A stretch of 8,789 nucleotides of DNA from NCBI GenBank assembly GCA_002430605.1, contig DJBY01000055.1, forward strand, positions 1 to 8,789, in the 5' to 3' direction. Within the stretch, counting starts at the first letter, position 1. Each line of letters begins with the position of its first letter. Position numbers and translations under genes: made by a program. This DNA is from Opitutia bacterium UBA5964. Lineage in GTDB: Bacteria > Verrucomicrobiota > Verrucomicrobiia > Opitutales > Coraliomargaritaceae. Shown piece after piece: positions 1 through 6,838 of this stretch. A model generated the notes under the pieces. The model did no database searches. It was not told the DNA's origin and worked only from the letters and a program-made list of their open reading frames with translations.

Positions 1-19
1 GCTCTGTCTGAGCGGGGCG

Positions 20-79
20 TTACTTGAGATCCTCGAACCAACCGAGGTCTGGCTCGGACTGCACCAACCAGTAGTGCAC
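20..79 (-). pseudogene. 5' remnant of an EVE-domain protein gene (tentative)
   Basis: Reading from a GTG two nucleotides after the parB stop gives VHYWLVQSEPDLGWFEDLK and then TAA. The pattern YWLxxSEP followed by a DL about ten residues later is the N-terminal signature of EVE-domain (PUA-like, modified-base-binding, thymocyte nuclear protein 1-like) proteins of roughly 140-160 residues. The rest of the domain (WDGVRN-type motif) is not found in any frame of the remaining 19 nt, although those may be too few to reach it. Codons are GC-rich at third positions, as in a real gene. Spacing to parB suggests it was the third gene of a LysM-parB operon. It may be a truncated pseudogene, a frameshifted gene or a chance match; only 19 residues support it. 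Confidence 0.4.
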
Positions 80-81
80 GG

Positions 82-1044
82 CTAGCCGTTAATACCCAAC
101 TTCTCGAGAATGCGGTCGAGGTCTTCGTTGCCGAAATATTCGATCGTCAATTTACCTTTTTTCGCCCCGTGCTTGAGCATACAACGGGTATTAAAGTGCT
201 CGCCGATCCGCTTCTCTAAGTCACGGATGACAGTCGCCTCGGCCTCAGCCGACTTGGCCTTCGCTTTTTTAGAACTTCCGGTGCTCTCCTTTAAACGGCG
301 CACTTGCTGCTCTGCCTCGCGAACGCTCATACCCGTTTCAATAATACGCCGCGCGAGTAACTTACGATGCTCCTCACTTTGCAAACCTAGCAGCACCTTG
401 GCATGCCCAGTCGAAATAAGACGACGACTCAAAAAGCCCTGAATCTCGGTGCCCAGCGAAAGCAAACGTAGCGCATTAGCAATCGACGCACGGGCCTTGC
501 CAACACGCTCAGCCACCGCCTCTTGGGTCAAATCAAAATCACGCACAAGACTCGCATAGCCCAAGGCCTCATCAATCGGATTGAGGTTCTCGCGTTGTAA
601 ATTCTCAATCAATGCCAGAGTCGCCGACGACGCATCGCTGGCCTCGATCACGCGCGCTGGCACAGTCTTTTTCTTTAAATACTCAAACGCGCGCAGACGC
701 CGCTCGCCGGCAATCAGCTCAAACTGCTTCCCCTTCATGCGCACCACGATCGGCTGGAGCAGACCTTCTGATTGAATACTCTTGGCGAGCTCTTCGACAT
801 ACTTCGGGTCAATCTCGCGGCGTGGCTGGTAAGGATTGGCCACTAGATTCTCAATCGGGATTTCGCGATAGCCGAGCGAGGCCACCGCAGCTGATGCTGC
901 CACTGAAGCTGCCGCCAGCTTGCCAGTAGCTTTGCTTGCCGGCGCGGCGGCTTTCTTTGGTGCCGCCTGCTTTGCGGTGGCACCAGTGGTGCCAGAAATA
1001 AGGCCGCCGAGGCCGCGGCCGAGTCTGCTTTTAGAACTTGCCAT
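82..1044 (-). CDS. parB: ParB/Spo0J chromosome partitioning protein
   Basis: This is a centromere-binding protein that loads at parS sites, spreads as a CTP-dependent clamp and works with the ParA ATPase to segregate the chromosome. The 320-residue product has the full family layout. The N-terminal RLGRGLGGLI (residues 7-16) is the ParA-stimulating peptide, followed by an Ala/Lys-rich linker to about residue 57. The ParB/Srx domain contains NPYQPR (70-75) and the nucleotide-binding GERRLRA box (113-119). ENLQREN (147-153) leads to the helix-turn-helix at about 172-197. A Lys/Ala/Glu linker precedes the C-terminal dimerisation region (about 272-320). ATG lies 2 nt after the stop of the LysM gene, so expression is probably translationally coupled. 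No Shine-Dalgarno sequence is seen. parA is not in the window. Length and motifs are typical of chromosomal ParB. Confidence 0.97.
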   Translation of the reverse strand: MASSKSRLGRGLGGLISGTTGATAKQAAPKKAAAPASKATGKLAAASVAASAAVASLGYREIPIENLVANPYQPRREIDPKYVEELAKSIQSEGLLQPIVVRMKGKQFELIAGERRLRAFEYLKKKTVPARVIEASDASSATLALIENLQRENLNPIDEALGYASLVRDFDLTQEAVAERVGKARASIANALRLLSLGTEIQGFLSRRLISTGHAKVLLGLQSEEHRKLLARRIIETGMSVREAEQQVRRLKESTGSSKKAKAKSAEAEATVIRDLEKRIGEHFNTRCMLKHGAKKGKLTIEYFGNEDLDRILEKLGING

Positions 1045-1046
1045 AA

Positions 1047-1655
1047 TTATTGAGCGATGGGGATGAAAATTGTTTCGCCAACGCGTAAATCCGTTGCCGG
1101 ATTCACAATTTTATTGGCATTCTGAATATGCTTCACAGTCGAGCCGTGCTGCCGAGCGATCCCGCTAAGCGTATCGCCGCTACGCACAACATAGGGCTTC
1201 CCCGCCTGTGGATAGTCTTCTGAGAAATAAGCTGGCTCCGCGACATTGGGCGTGCTGCGCACCGCGTTTGCCACTGAATTGATCGCCGATTGGGTCTCTT
1301 TACCAAGTGCATTTATCTGGCGAGACACCTCGTTGATGATCTGTTTTTTCTGCGACTCATCGGCTTGGAGATATTCTCGGCGGAGCGATTCAATCGCGCC
1401 CGAGAGGCTGGAAATCTGCGACTGGGTGTCACGATTCGAAGCAACCGCCGCGACTTGCGCCCGCAGCTTAGCGTTTTCTCGGCGCATATCCTCCATTTCA
1501 AGGCGGAGCGATTTGAGCTGCTGCGCGAGCAGATCCACATCCTGGCTCAAGTTGGCAACAGAGACGCGCAAGTTATCAGACTGCGCGGATAAGGGTGCAT
1601 TAACTAGAAGGGCTCCTAAAAGAATCGCGAGAGCCACGCGGAATTGCTTGATCAT
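1047..1655 (-). CDS. Secreted coiled-coil protein with C-terminal LysM domain
   Basis: The 202-residue product starts with a signal peptide: Lys near the N-terminus, a hydrophobic core at residues 6-20 and a likely cleavage near APLSAQ (20-25). Residues about 30-130 form a charged, heptad-like coiled coil rich in Gln, Glu, Leu and Arg. A single LysM domain covers about 154-200 (YVVRSGDTLSGIARQHG, then NPATDLRVGETIFIP). LysM binds N-acetylglucosamine chains, so the protein is expected in the periplasm or cell envelope, holding onto peptidoglycan while the coiled coil oligomerises or spaces. There is no lipobox cysteine and no catalytic domain such as peptidase M23 or NlpC/P60. It leads the operon with parB 2 nt downstream. 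The general class is clear; the specific role (envelope, division or scaffold) is unknown. Confidence 0.9.
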   Translation of the reverse strand: MIKQFRVALAILLGALLVNAPLSAQSDNLRVSVANLSQDVDLLAQQLKSLRLEMEDMRRENAKLRAQVAAVASNRDTQSQISSLSGAIESLRREYLQADESQKKQIINEVSRQINALGKETQSAINSVANAVRSTPNVAEPAYFSEDYPQAGKPYVVRSGDTLSGIARQHGSTVKHIQNANKIVNPATDLRVGETIFIPIAQ

Positions 1656-1766
1656 AAGTTATTTGAAGATTCAAGCACACAGGGAAAAGTCAAAGCCAGA
1701 AAATAATGAGACGGAGAAAGTCGTGGTGCTTGCCCTTGGCGGCGCAGCATCTATATCAATTTAACT
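1656..1766. promoter_or_regulatory. Divergent intergenic region, LysM gene / lgt
   Basis: These 111 nt separate two divergently transcribed genes and should hold both promoters. For lgt (plus) a weak candidate is TTGCCC at 1730-1735, a 16-nt spacer and TATATC at 1752-1757, which would start transcription within a few nucleotides of the ATG. For the LysM-parB operon (minus) TTGACT (complement of 1688-1693) is a good -35 element, but no convincing -10 follows at 16-18 nt. Neither start codon has a Shine-Dalgarno sequence. The boxes were chosen by eye. Confidence 0.35.
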
Positions 1767-2615
1767 ATGGCCACGACTAGCAGCTACTGGGTGCACGACC
1801 TCAGCCCCTTCCTTATACGTTTCCCGGAGAATCCAATCGGGCTCGATGGCATCCGCTATTACGGGCTGGCCTATCTACTGGGCTTTCTAGCCGCGTGGGG
1901 GCTGCTGCGCGCGTATGACGCCCGCGGCAAGTTCGTCATCAACGCAGACGCCCGCGCCACTTTAATGACTGCAGTGATACTCGGCGTAATCGTCGGCGGT
2001 CGCCTCGGCTACATGCTCTTATACGATTTGGAAGCGTTTTTGCAGAATCCACTGTTAGTCCTGAAGGTAAATCAAGGGGGCATGGCCAGCCACGGCGGCT
2101 TTGTCGGGGTGCTGCTGGCGCTGGCTTGGTTCGCCAGAAAATATCACTATAGCTTTTTCAAGCTGGGCGATGTCATCGTCACCCTCGCGCCGCTAGGTCT
2201 ATGCTTCGGCCGAATTGCCAACTTTATTAATGGCGAACTTTGGGGGCGCGTGACTGAGATGCGCTGGGCAGTGGTCTTTCCCGACAGTCCCATGGTCTAT
2301 AATGCAGCGCTGCACATGTTCGCCCCAGAACCGCGCCACCCATCGCAGCTTTATGCCGCAGTCCTCGAAGGCGCGCTACTCTTCGCCTACGCTCAATGGC
2401 GCTTCTGGCGCACTAGGCCACCTGCTGGGCAACTCGGCGGCGAATTCCTGATCGGGTACGGCATCGTCCGCATCTTCGGCGAACTCTTCCGCGAGCCAGA
2501 CGCGGCACTGATTATGGGGCTCAGCCGCGGGCAGTTCTACTCGATCTTTATGATTATTGCCGGTGCAGTGATCATTCGCGTCGCACGGCGCAAGCAATCG
2601 ACGGCCATCGCCTAA
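1767..2615 (+). CDS. lgt: Prolipoprotein diacylglyceryl transferase
   Basis: This inner-membrane enzyme transfers the diacylglyceryl group of phosphatidylglycerol to the lipobox cysteine of prolipoproteins, the first step of lipoprotein maturation. The 282 residues fit the family. The signature FGRIANFINGELWGR occupies 147-161 (Arg149, Asn152, Glu157). GGMASHGG at 104-111 carries the essential His109. HPSQLYAAVLEG (191-202) and the late RIFGELFREPD (235-245) match conserved blocks. About seven hydrophobic segments are visible, at roughly 31-49, 66-86, 104-123, 133-155, 195-213, 226-240 and 256-272. The start is set by the alignment-like N-terminus and a stop-limited frame; no Shine-Dalgarno is present. 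Its stop codon overlaps that of the convergent stress-protein gene (shared nucleotides 2612-2615). Confidence 0.97.
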   Translation: MATTSSYWVHDLSPFLIRFPENPIGLDGIRYYGLAYLLGFLAAWGLLRAYDARGKFVINADARATLMTAVILGVIVGGRLGYMLLYDLEAFLQNPLLVLKVNQGGMASHGGFVGVLLALAWFARKYHYSFFKLGDVIVTLAPLGLCFGRIANFINGELWGRVTEMRWAVVFPDSPMVYNAALHMFAPEPRHPSQLYAAVLEGALLFAYAQWRFWRTRPPAGQLGGEFLIGYGIVRIFGELFREPDAALIMGLSRGQFYSIFMIIAGAVIIRVARRKQSTAIA

Positions 2616-3457
2616 CGGAAGCAAAGCACCGGCACGTGGCAGCGCCGCAATAATTCGGTGGTTGTGCTGCCAATCAGCAATTTCCGAATACGACTGTGAC
2701 CATAAGCACCTGCTACCAGCAGATCGATTTTGGCGCTCTTTACGTAGTCCGCGATCGCCGTCTCGGCCTCACCACTCAGCACTTGGCAGGCGGGATAGAG
2801 CCCAGACGCATTCATCATCCGTTCTGCTTCAGCGAGTTGCGCTGCGGCTTGATCTTCCTTACGGCTTTCGGCGGCGGTCACTACGTGTATATCAAAGGCG
2901 CGAAACAACTCGGACTGCGCCATAAATTCAAGTGCACGCTGGCAACTGACTCCCCCATCATAAGCAATCGCGACATGATTAATCGGCCTAAACTCCCGCG
3001 AAGTCACCAAGCATGGCTTCGTCGAGGCACGCACAACACGCTCTAACATCGAGCCTAAATGCTCGGTCGCAAAATTGGCATTCTCTCCTCGCTTACCAAG
3101 CAGAATCATGTTCGCACGCTCGGCATAGTCCTCAATCGCATCGACCAGCATCCCCGTCTCATGATGAAAGGTGGCGCGCCCCAACACTCCTTCGGCCTCA
3201 AAAATCGCCATGGCGGACTCTTCGACAAACTTCGCCTTCCGCACTTCGACCTCTTGAAGTTGAGCGATCATTCCCTCGTATGGTTGAATCCCTAGGCTGC
3301 CACTGAGGTCGGCGACAGCAGGGATCTCAAACTGCCGCAGATCCGTCACATACAGCACTTCAACTTTGGCTGCCATCTGCTTGGCAAACCATGCGGCATA
3401 TCGACAACACTCTTGAGAATAATTTGAGCCATCCGTGCAAATAAGTAGATTCTTCAT
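2612..3457 (-). CDS. Tandem universal stress protein (UspA family)
   Basis: The 281-residue product holds two Usp domains in tandem, likely folding as an intramolecular pair in the cytoplasm. Domain 1 (about 1-153) begins KNLLICTDGS with the nucleotide-site Asp9. Domain 2 (about 160-281) has the equivalent Asp167 (AYDGG) and an exact ATP-binding loop, G-2x-G-9x-GST, at 250-265 (GAYGHSRIRKLLIGST). In domain 1 the corresponding loop (GKRG at 121-124, GS at 135-136) has ten rather than nine residues between the glycines. Family members bind ATP and are induced under stress or growth arrest; the exact role here cannot be read from the sequence. I chose the ATG at 3457 rather than an in-frame TTG two codons upstream, because MKNLLICTDGS matches the usual start. 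A candidate promoter lies at 3510-3538. Confidence 0.92.
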   Translation of the reverse strand: MKNLLICTDGSNYSQECCRYAAWFAKQMAAKVEVLYVTDLRQFEIPAVADLSGSLGIQPYEGMIAQLQEVEVRKAKFVEESAMAIFEAEGVLGRATFHHETGMLVDAIEDYAERANMILLGKRGENANFATEHLGSMLERVVRASTKPCLVTSREFRPINHVAIAYDGGVSCQRALEFMAQSELFRAFDIHVVTAAESRKEDQAAAQLAEAERMMNASGLYPACQVLSGEAETAIADYVKSAKIDLLVAGAYGHSRIRKLLIGSTTTELLRRCHVPVLCFR

Positions 3458-3509
3458 TATCAATTGGGCTTGAGGTTAACACGAAAAATGTTCGCTTTTG
3501 TTAATCAGA

Positions 3510-3538
3510 ATTATGCAAACAAACGCTATAAATAGCAA
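3510..3538 (-). promoter_or_regulatory. Candidate sigma-70 promoter of the usp gene
   Basis: On the minus strand TTGCTA (3538-3533) is followed after exactly 17 nt by CATAAT (3515-3510), matching four and five of six consensus positions. Transcription would start near 3503, giving a leader of about 45 nt before the ATG at 3457. The site lies only 2 nt after the glgC terminator, so the stress gene appears to be an independent unit. It was found by eye. Confidence 0.5.
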
Positions 3539-3540
3539 TG

Positions 3541-3571
3541 CAAAAGCCGCGATTCTGACGAATCGCGGCTT
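3541..3571 (-). terminator. Rho-independent terminator of glgC
   Basis: A perfect 12-bp inverted repeat, AAGCCGCGATTC and GAATCGCGGCTT (3544-3555 and 3560-3571), encloses a 4-nt loop. Read in the glgC direction the stem ends in a run of four Ts (complement of 3542-3545). The stem is GC-rich, sits 30 nt beyond the glgC stop codon and has no T-run on the plus strand, so it should act on minus-strand transcripts. The short T-tract is the only weak point. Confidence 0.85.
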
Positions 3572-3601
3572 AGTCATAGAAATGTAACTGGTGGCTAAAA
3601 A

Positions 3602-4897
3602 CTAGCCCTTCAGCACAAAGTTATCTGGCACGACGACATTCTTACAAACGATCAGCACCCCATCTCGAATCGCGAGATCGACACCCTCGCCGAAATGGTC
3701 AGGCAAGCCAGCAGGATCCAGCACCACATTGCTACCGATACGGACATTCTTATCCAAGATCGCATGCCTGACCACGCTACCAGGGCCGACACCGATTGCT
3801 GGACGGCCCAAGGCGACATTCTCCCTCAGCTCTTCGACCGTCTCATAAAAATCGGCCCCCAGCATCACAACATCCTTCAAATCCGCGCCGCTATGCACCA
3901 CCGAGCGCACTCCCAATGAACAACGATCCAAGCAGCCATTCGTCACGATACAGCCATCCGCCACCACCGCTCGATTCACCTTACAAGAATTTAGCTTAGA
4001 GGCGGGCAAGAGGCGGGCACGTGTGTAAATTTTCGCTTCTTCATCAAAGAAATTAAACGGAGGAACTTCGTCGGTTAGGCTCAAGTTGGTTTCAAAAAAT
4101 GCCTTCACAGTCCCAATATCTTCCCAGTACTCATCAAAGATATAGCTGCACATCTTCTCCTTACCGAGCAGCCCAGGGATAATTTCCTTACCAAAGTCTG
4201 TCGTATCGGTCGCCAGTGCTTCGACCAATGTCTTCGCGTTGAATACGTAAATGCCCATTGATGCGAGGCAGTAGTCCTTCGTGCCCGGATCATGCATCTT
4301 GTTACGCACGCTATCCCCGACTGCGAGGCTCTGGATCACTTCTGGGTCAGTTGGCTTCTCAACGAACTCAGTGATTTCAAGATTCTCATCGATGCGCATT
4401 AAGCCCAAGCCCTCGGCCTCATCCAGACCAAGCGGTTTCGCGGTGATCGTCACGGCAGCACCCGACGCATCATGCTCACGCACGACATCTGCTAGGTCCA
4501 TGCGGTACAGTTGATCACCCGAAAGAATCACGTACAGATCGTCCTCCCCCGTGCCGCCGAAGTGGTTCATGTTCTGGCGCACTGCATCGGCAGTGCCTTG
4601 ATACCAGCCATCACTCGCATTGGTTTGCTCCGCGGATAAAATATCCACACAGCCACCACCAAAGGAATCGAATTTATACGACTCTTGAATGTGGCGATGC
4701 AGCGACGCGGTATTAAACTGCGTCAAAACGTAAATCTGATTCATCCCCGCATTGAGGCAATTGCTAATCGGAATATCAACCAGTCGATACTTACCCGCAA
4801 GCGGCACCGCAGGCTTGCAACGCTCTTTAGTTAAAGGGCTTAGGCGCGATCCGCGACCGCCTCCCATGATAATGCAGATAATCTTACGCTTCTTCAT
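3602..4897 (-). CDS. glgC: Glucose-1-phosphate adenylyltransferase (ADP-glucose pyrophosphorylase)
   Basis: GlgC makes ADP-glucose and pyrophosphate from ATP and glucose-1-phosphate, the committed, regulated step of bacterial glycogen synthesis. The 431-residue product has the nucleotidyltransferase signature GGGRGSRL (12-19), PLTKERCKPAVPLAGKYRLV (21-40), WYQGTADAVRQN (98-109), the catalytic-region GDQLYRMD (127-134, Asp128), the sugar-phosphate-binding FVEKP (178-182) and YWEDIGT (257-263). A C-terminal left-handed beta-helix follows, with AILDKNVRIG at 379-388. The block pattern resembles plant and cyanobacterial enzymes, so allosteric control is likely, though the effector cannot be read off. 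An in-frame ATG at 4942 would add 15 residues without family character, so I start at 4897 (MKKRKIICIIMGGG). The gene is divergent from glmS and ends in a strong terminator; no other glycogen gene is in the window. Confidence 0.96.
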   Translation of the reverse strand: MKKRKIICIIMGGGRGSRLSPLTKERCKPAVPLAGKYRLVDIPISNCLNAGMNQIYVLTQFNTASLHRHIQESYKFDSFGGGCVDILSAEQTNASDGWYQGTADAVRQNMNHFGGTGEDDLYVILSGDQLYRMDLADVVREHDASGAAVTITAKPLGLDEAEGLGLMRIDENLEITEFVEKPTDPEVIQSLAVGDSVRNKMHDPGTKDYCLASMGIYVFNAKTLVEALATDTTDFGKEIIPGLLGKEKMCSYIFDEYWEDIGTVKAFFETNLSLTDEVPPFNFFDEEAKIYTRARLLPASKLNSCKVNRAVVADGCIVTNGCLDRCSLGVRSVVHSGADLKDVVMLGADFYETVEELRENVALGRPAIGVGPGSVVRHAILDKNVRIGSNVVLDPAGLPDHFGEGVDLAIRDGVLIVCKNVVVPDNFVLKG

Positions 4898-4972
4898 ATA
4901 TATTATTTGGGGTGAACAGAAATAACCAATTGTCTTGATCATTAGCGTGCCTGAGCATTAAATTGAAGCTTT
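4898..4972. promoter_or_regulatory. Divergent control region glgC / glmS
   Basis: Only 75 AT-rich nucleotides separate the two start codons, so both promoters must sit here or reach into the genes. For glmS a candidate is TTGATC (4935-4940), a 17-nt spacer and TTAAAT (4958-4963), each matching four of six consensus bases; it predicts a transcript with almost no leader. No equally good pair was found for glgC: TTGGTT/TAATAT on the minus strand lies too close to its ATG. There is no room for, and no sign of, a glmS ribozyme. Overlapping promoters could make the two genes influence each other. Confidence 0.4.
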
Positions 4973-6820
4973 ATGTGTGGAATTGTTGGATATATCGGCC
5001 GCGATCGAGCGGGGAGTGTGATGCTAGATGGACTGAAGCGTCTGGAATACAGGGGCTACGACTCTTCTGGCGTCGCCATCTGGACAGATGACGGCATCAA
5101 ACAGACCAAACGTATTGGCCGAGTCGTCGAACTTGAGACCGCTCTGGGCGATGACCTCGGCGGCACCCTCGGCATCAGCCACACTCGTTGGGCCACACAC
5201 GGCGACGTCACCGAAGCCAACGCGCACCCACACAGCAGCAGTGATGGCAAGATCGCGCTGGTGCATAACGGCGTGATTGAAAATTACGTCGGTATGAAGA
5301 AATTCCTGATTGAGCAGGGCTATAGCTTTCAGTCTCAGACAGACTCCGAGGCGCTCTGCAACTTGATCGCCTATCACTATGCGAAGGAACCACAAGTCGT
5401 CGGAAAAAACCGCTTCCTCGAATCAGTTCGCAAGAGCCTTAGTCACGTCGAAGGCACCTACGGCATTGCAGCTATTTGCACCGATTTCCCGGGCGAGCTA
5501 ATCGGCGCACGCAAGGGTTCGCCCCTTATCCTCGGCCTGGGCAAGGGTGAAAACCTCCTCGCCAGCGACGTGAATGCGATCACTCATTGCACACAAAACG
5601 TCGTCTATCTCAACGACAACGAAGTCGTCCACCTAAAGGAAGATGACTTTGCGATCACCACTGTCAGCAGTAAATCGGTCGAAGCAGTGATCCACCAAGT
5701 CGATTGGGACACCTCAGAGGCCGAACTAGGCGACTACGACCACTTCATGCAGAAGGAGATTTTCGAGCAGCCGACCTCGTTGGAGAACGGCATGCGCGGA
5801 CGTTTCTCTGATGACGGCAGCACCGCCGTATTTGGTGGCTTGAACCTGAATCCACAGGAACTGCGCCAAATCGACCGCATTCTTTTCCTCGCCTGTGGCA
5901 CGGCATGGCACTCTTGCCTGGTCGCTGAATATCTAATCGAACGCTATGCTCGCATCCCGGTCGAAGTCGAATACGCCTCCGAGTTCCGTTACCGCAACGC
6001 GCCGTTGGATAAAAATACACTCGTCATCGCGATCAGCCAATCTGGCGAAACGATTGATACACTTGGCGCACTCCGCGAAGCGAAGCGCAAAGGCTACCGC
6101 ACACTAGCGATCAACAACAGCGTCGGCTCCACCATTGCTCGCGAGAGCGACGGCGGCATCTATCAACACGCTGGCCCAGAGATTGGCGTCGCTTCGACCA
6201 AAGCATTCACCTCGCAGATCATGATTTGCGCAATGCTCGCACTCTACCTTGGTCGCCTCCGCGATCTCAGCTATGGCGACGGTGTCGAAATCGTCAAAGC
6301 ACTCAAGCAAGTGCCCGCCCAAGTCGAAGAAATCCTTAAGCAGAATGACAAGATCGCGGCGATCGCCAAGAAATACGCGAAGTATGAAGACTGCCTCTTC
6401 CTAGGTCGTCAACTCATGTTCCCGATCGCCCTTGAAGGCGCACTTAAGCTCAAAGAGATTTCCTACATTCACGCCGAAGGTTACCCAGCCGCGGAGATGA
6501 AGCACGGCCCGATCGCGCTAATCTGCGAACAGTGCCCCAGCGTGTTCCTCGCCACCAGTGGTGAGATTTTCCACAAGAGCCTCGCCAACGTGCAAGAAGT
6601 CAAAGCACGCAAGGGCAAGGTCATCTGTATCGCGACTGCGGATTGCGACATCCCCGAAGGTTTGGTTGATGACATCATCATAGTCCCCGAGGGCCATGAG
6701 ATTATCAAACCCATCCTGATGAGTATCCCGATCCAGCTGTTCAGCTATCACGTCGCGCTAGAGCGTGGATGCGATGTGGACAAGCCGCGCAATTTGGCAA
6801 AGTCAGTGACAGTGGAGTAG
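4973..6820 (+). CDS. glmS: Glutamine-fructose-6-phosphate aminotransferase (isomerizing)
   Basis: GlmS converts fructose-6-phosphate and glutamine to glucosamine-6-phosphate and glutamate, the entry step to UDP-GlcNAc for peptidoglycan and lipopolysaccharide. The 615-residue product is full length. The start is fixed by MCGIVGYIG: Cys2 becomes the N-terminal nucleophile after Met removal. The glutaminase domain (about 2-240) shows HTRWATHG (70-77), VHNGVIENY (97-105) and TDSEA (123-127). SIS domain 1 (about 290-430) carries ISQSGETIDT (354-363) and ASTKAFTSQ (407-415). SIS domain 2 (about 460-600) carries KLKEISYIHAEG (492-503) and MKHGPIAL (509-516, His511). The C-terminus DKPRNLAKSVTVE (603-615) includes the sugar-ring-opening Lys610. 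The gene is divergent from glgC and convergent with mpg. No Shine-Dalgarno sequence is seen. Confidence 0.98.
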   Translation: MCGIVGYIGRDRAGSVMLDGLKRLEYRGYDSSGVAIWTDDGIKQTKRIGRVVELETALGDDLGGTLGISHTRWATHGDVTEANAHPHSSSDGKIALVHNGVIENYVGMKKFLIEQGYSFQSQTDSEALCNLIAYHYAKEPQVVGKNRFLESVRKSLSHVEGTYGIAAICTDFPGELIGARKGSPLILGLGKGENLLASDVNAITHCTQNVVYLNDNEVVHLKEDDFAITTVSSKSVEAVIHQVDWDTSEAELGDYDHFMQKEIFEQPTSLENGMRGRFSDDGSTAVFGGLNLNPQELRQIDRILFLACGTAWHSCLVAEYLIERYARIPVEVEYASEFRYRNAPLDKNTLVIAISQSGETIDTLGALREAKRKGYRTLAINNSVGSTIARESDGGIYQHAGPEIGVASTKAFTSQIMICAMLALYLGRLRDLSYGDGVEIVKALKQVPAQVEEILKQNDKIAAIAKKYAKYEDCLFLGRQLMFPIALEGALKLKEISYIHAEGYPAAEMKHGPIALICEQCPSVFLATSGEIFHKSLANVQEVKARKGKVICIATADCDIPEGLVDDIIIVPEGHEIIKPILMSIPIQLFSYHVALERGCDVDKPRNLAKSVTVE

Positions 6821-6838
6821 TCGGATACGACTCACTCC
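6814..6838. terminator. Imperfect hairpin covering the glmS and mpg stop codons
   Basis: GGAGTAGTCG (6814-6823) pairs across a GATA loop with CGACTCACTCC (6828-6838), leaving one bulged C, to give a ten-pair stem. It spans the 11-nt gap between two convergent genes and includes both stop codons (6818-6820 and 6832-6834). There is no T-run on either strand, so it is at best a weak bidirectional terminator or an mRNA 3'-end protector. Confidence 0.35.

Noticed and set aside
1..13. GCTC-TGTCT-GAGC inverted repeat at the left edge as a terminator
   Set aside because: A 4-bp stem without a T-run is expected by chance.
2..85. Plus-strand open frame running from the edge to TAG at 83-85, convergent with parB and sharing its stop palindrome
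   Set aside because: No recognisable motif in the 27 residues, and third-position GC is lower than in the minus-strand EVE-like frame; too short to call a gene tail.
1246..1764. 172-codon plus-strand frame antisense to the LysM gene
   Set aside because: It is the Ser/Arg-rich shadow of a well-supported minus-strand gene and has no recognisable domain.
3458..3463. TTG start for the stress protein
   Set aside because: The ATG two codons downstream gives the usual Usp N-terminus (MKNLLICTDGS).
3593..3607. GGCTA-AAAAC-TAGCC inverted repeat over the glgC stop codon
   Set aside because: The 5-bp stem is weak and overshadowed by the 12-bp terminator just downstream.
4900..4929. TTGGTT-18-TAATAT promoter for glgC on the minus strand
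   Set aside because: Its -10 box ends 2 nt before the chosen ATG, so the transcript would start inside the coding sequence.
4898..4942. Upstream glgC start at 4942
   Set aside because: The extra 15 residues have no counterpart in the family, and the region is A/T-rich intergenic sequence.
4898..4972. glmS ribozyme or riboswitch upstream of glmS
   Set aside because: Only 75 nt are available and no ribozyme core pairing is visible.
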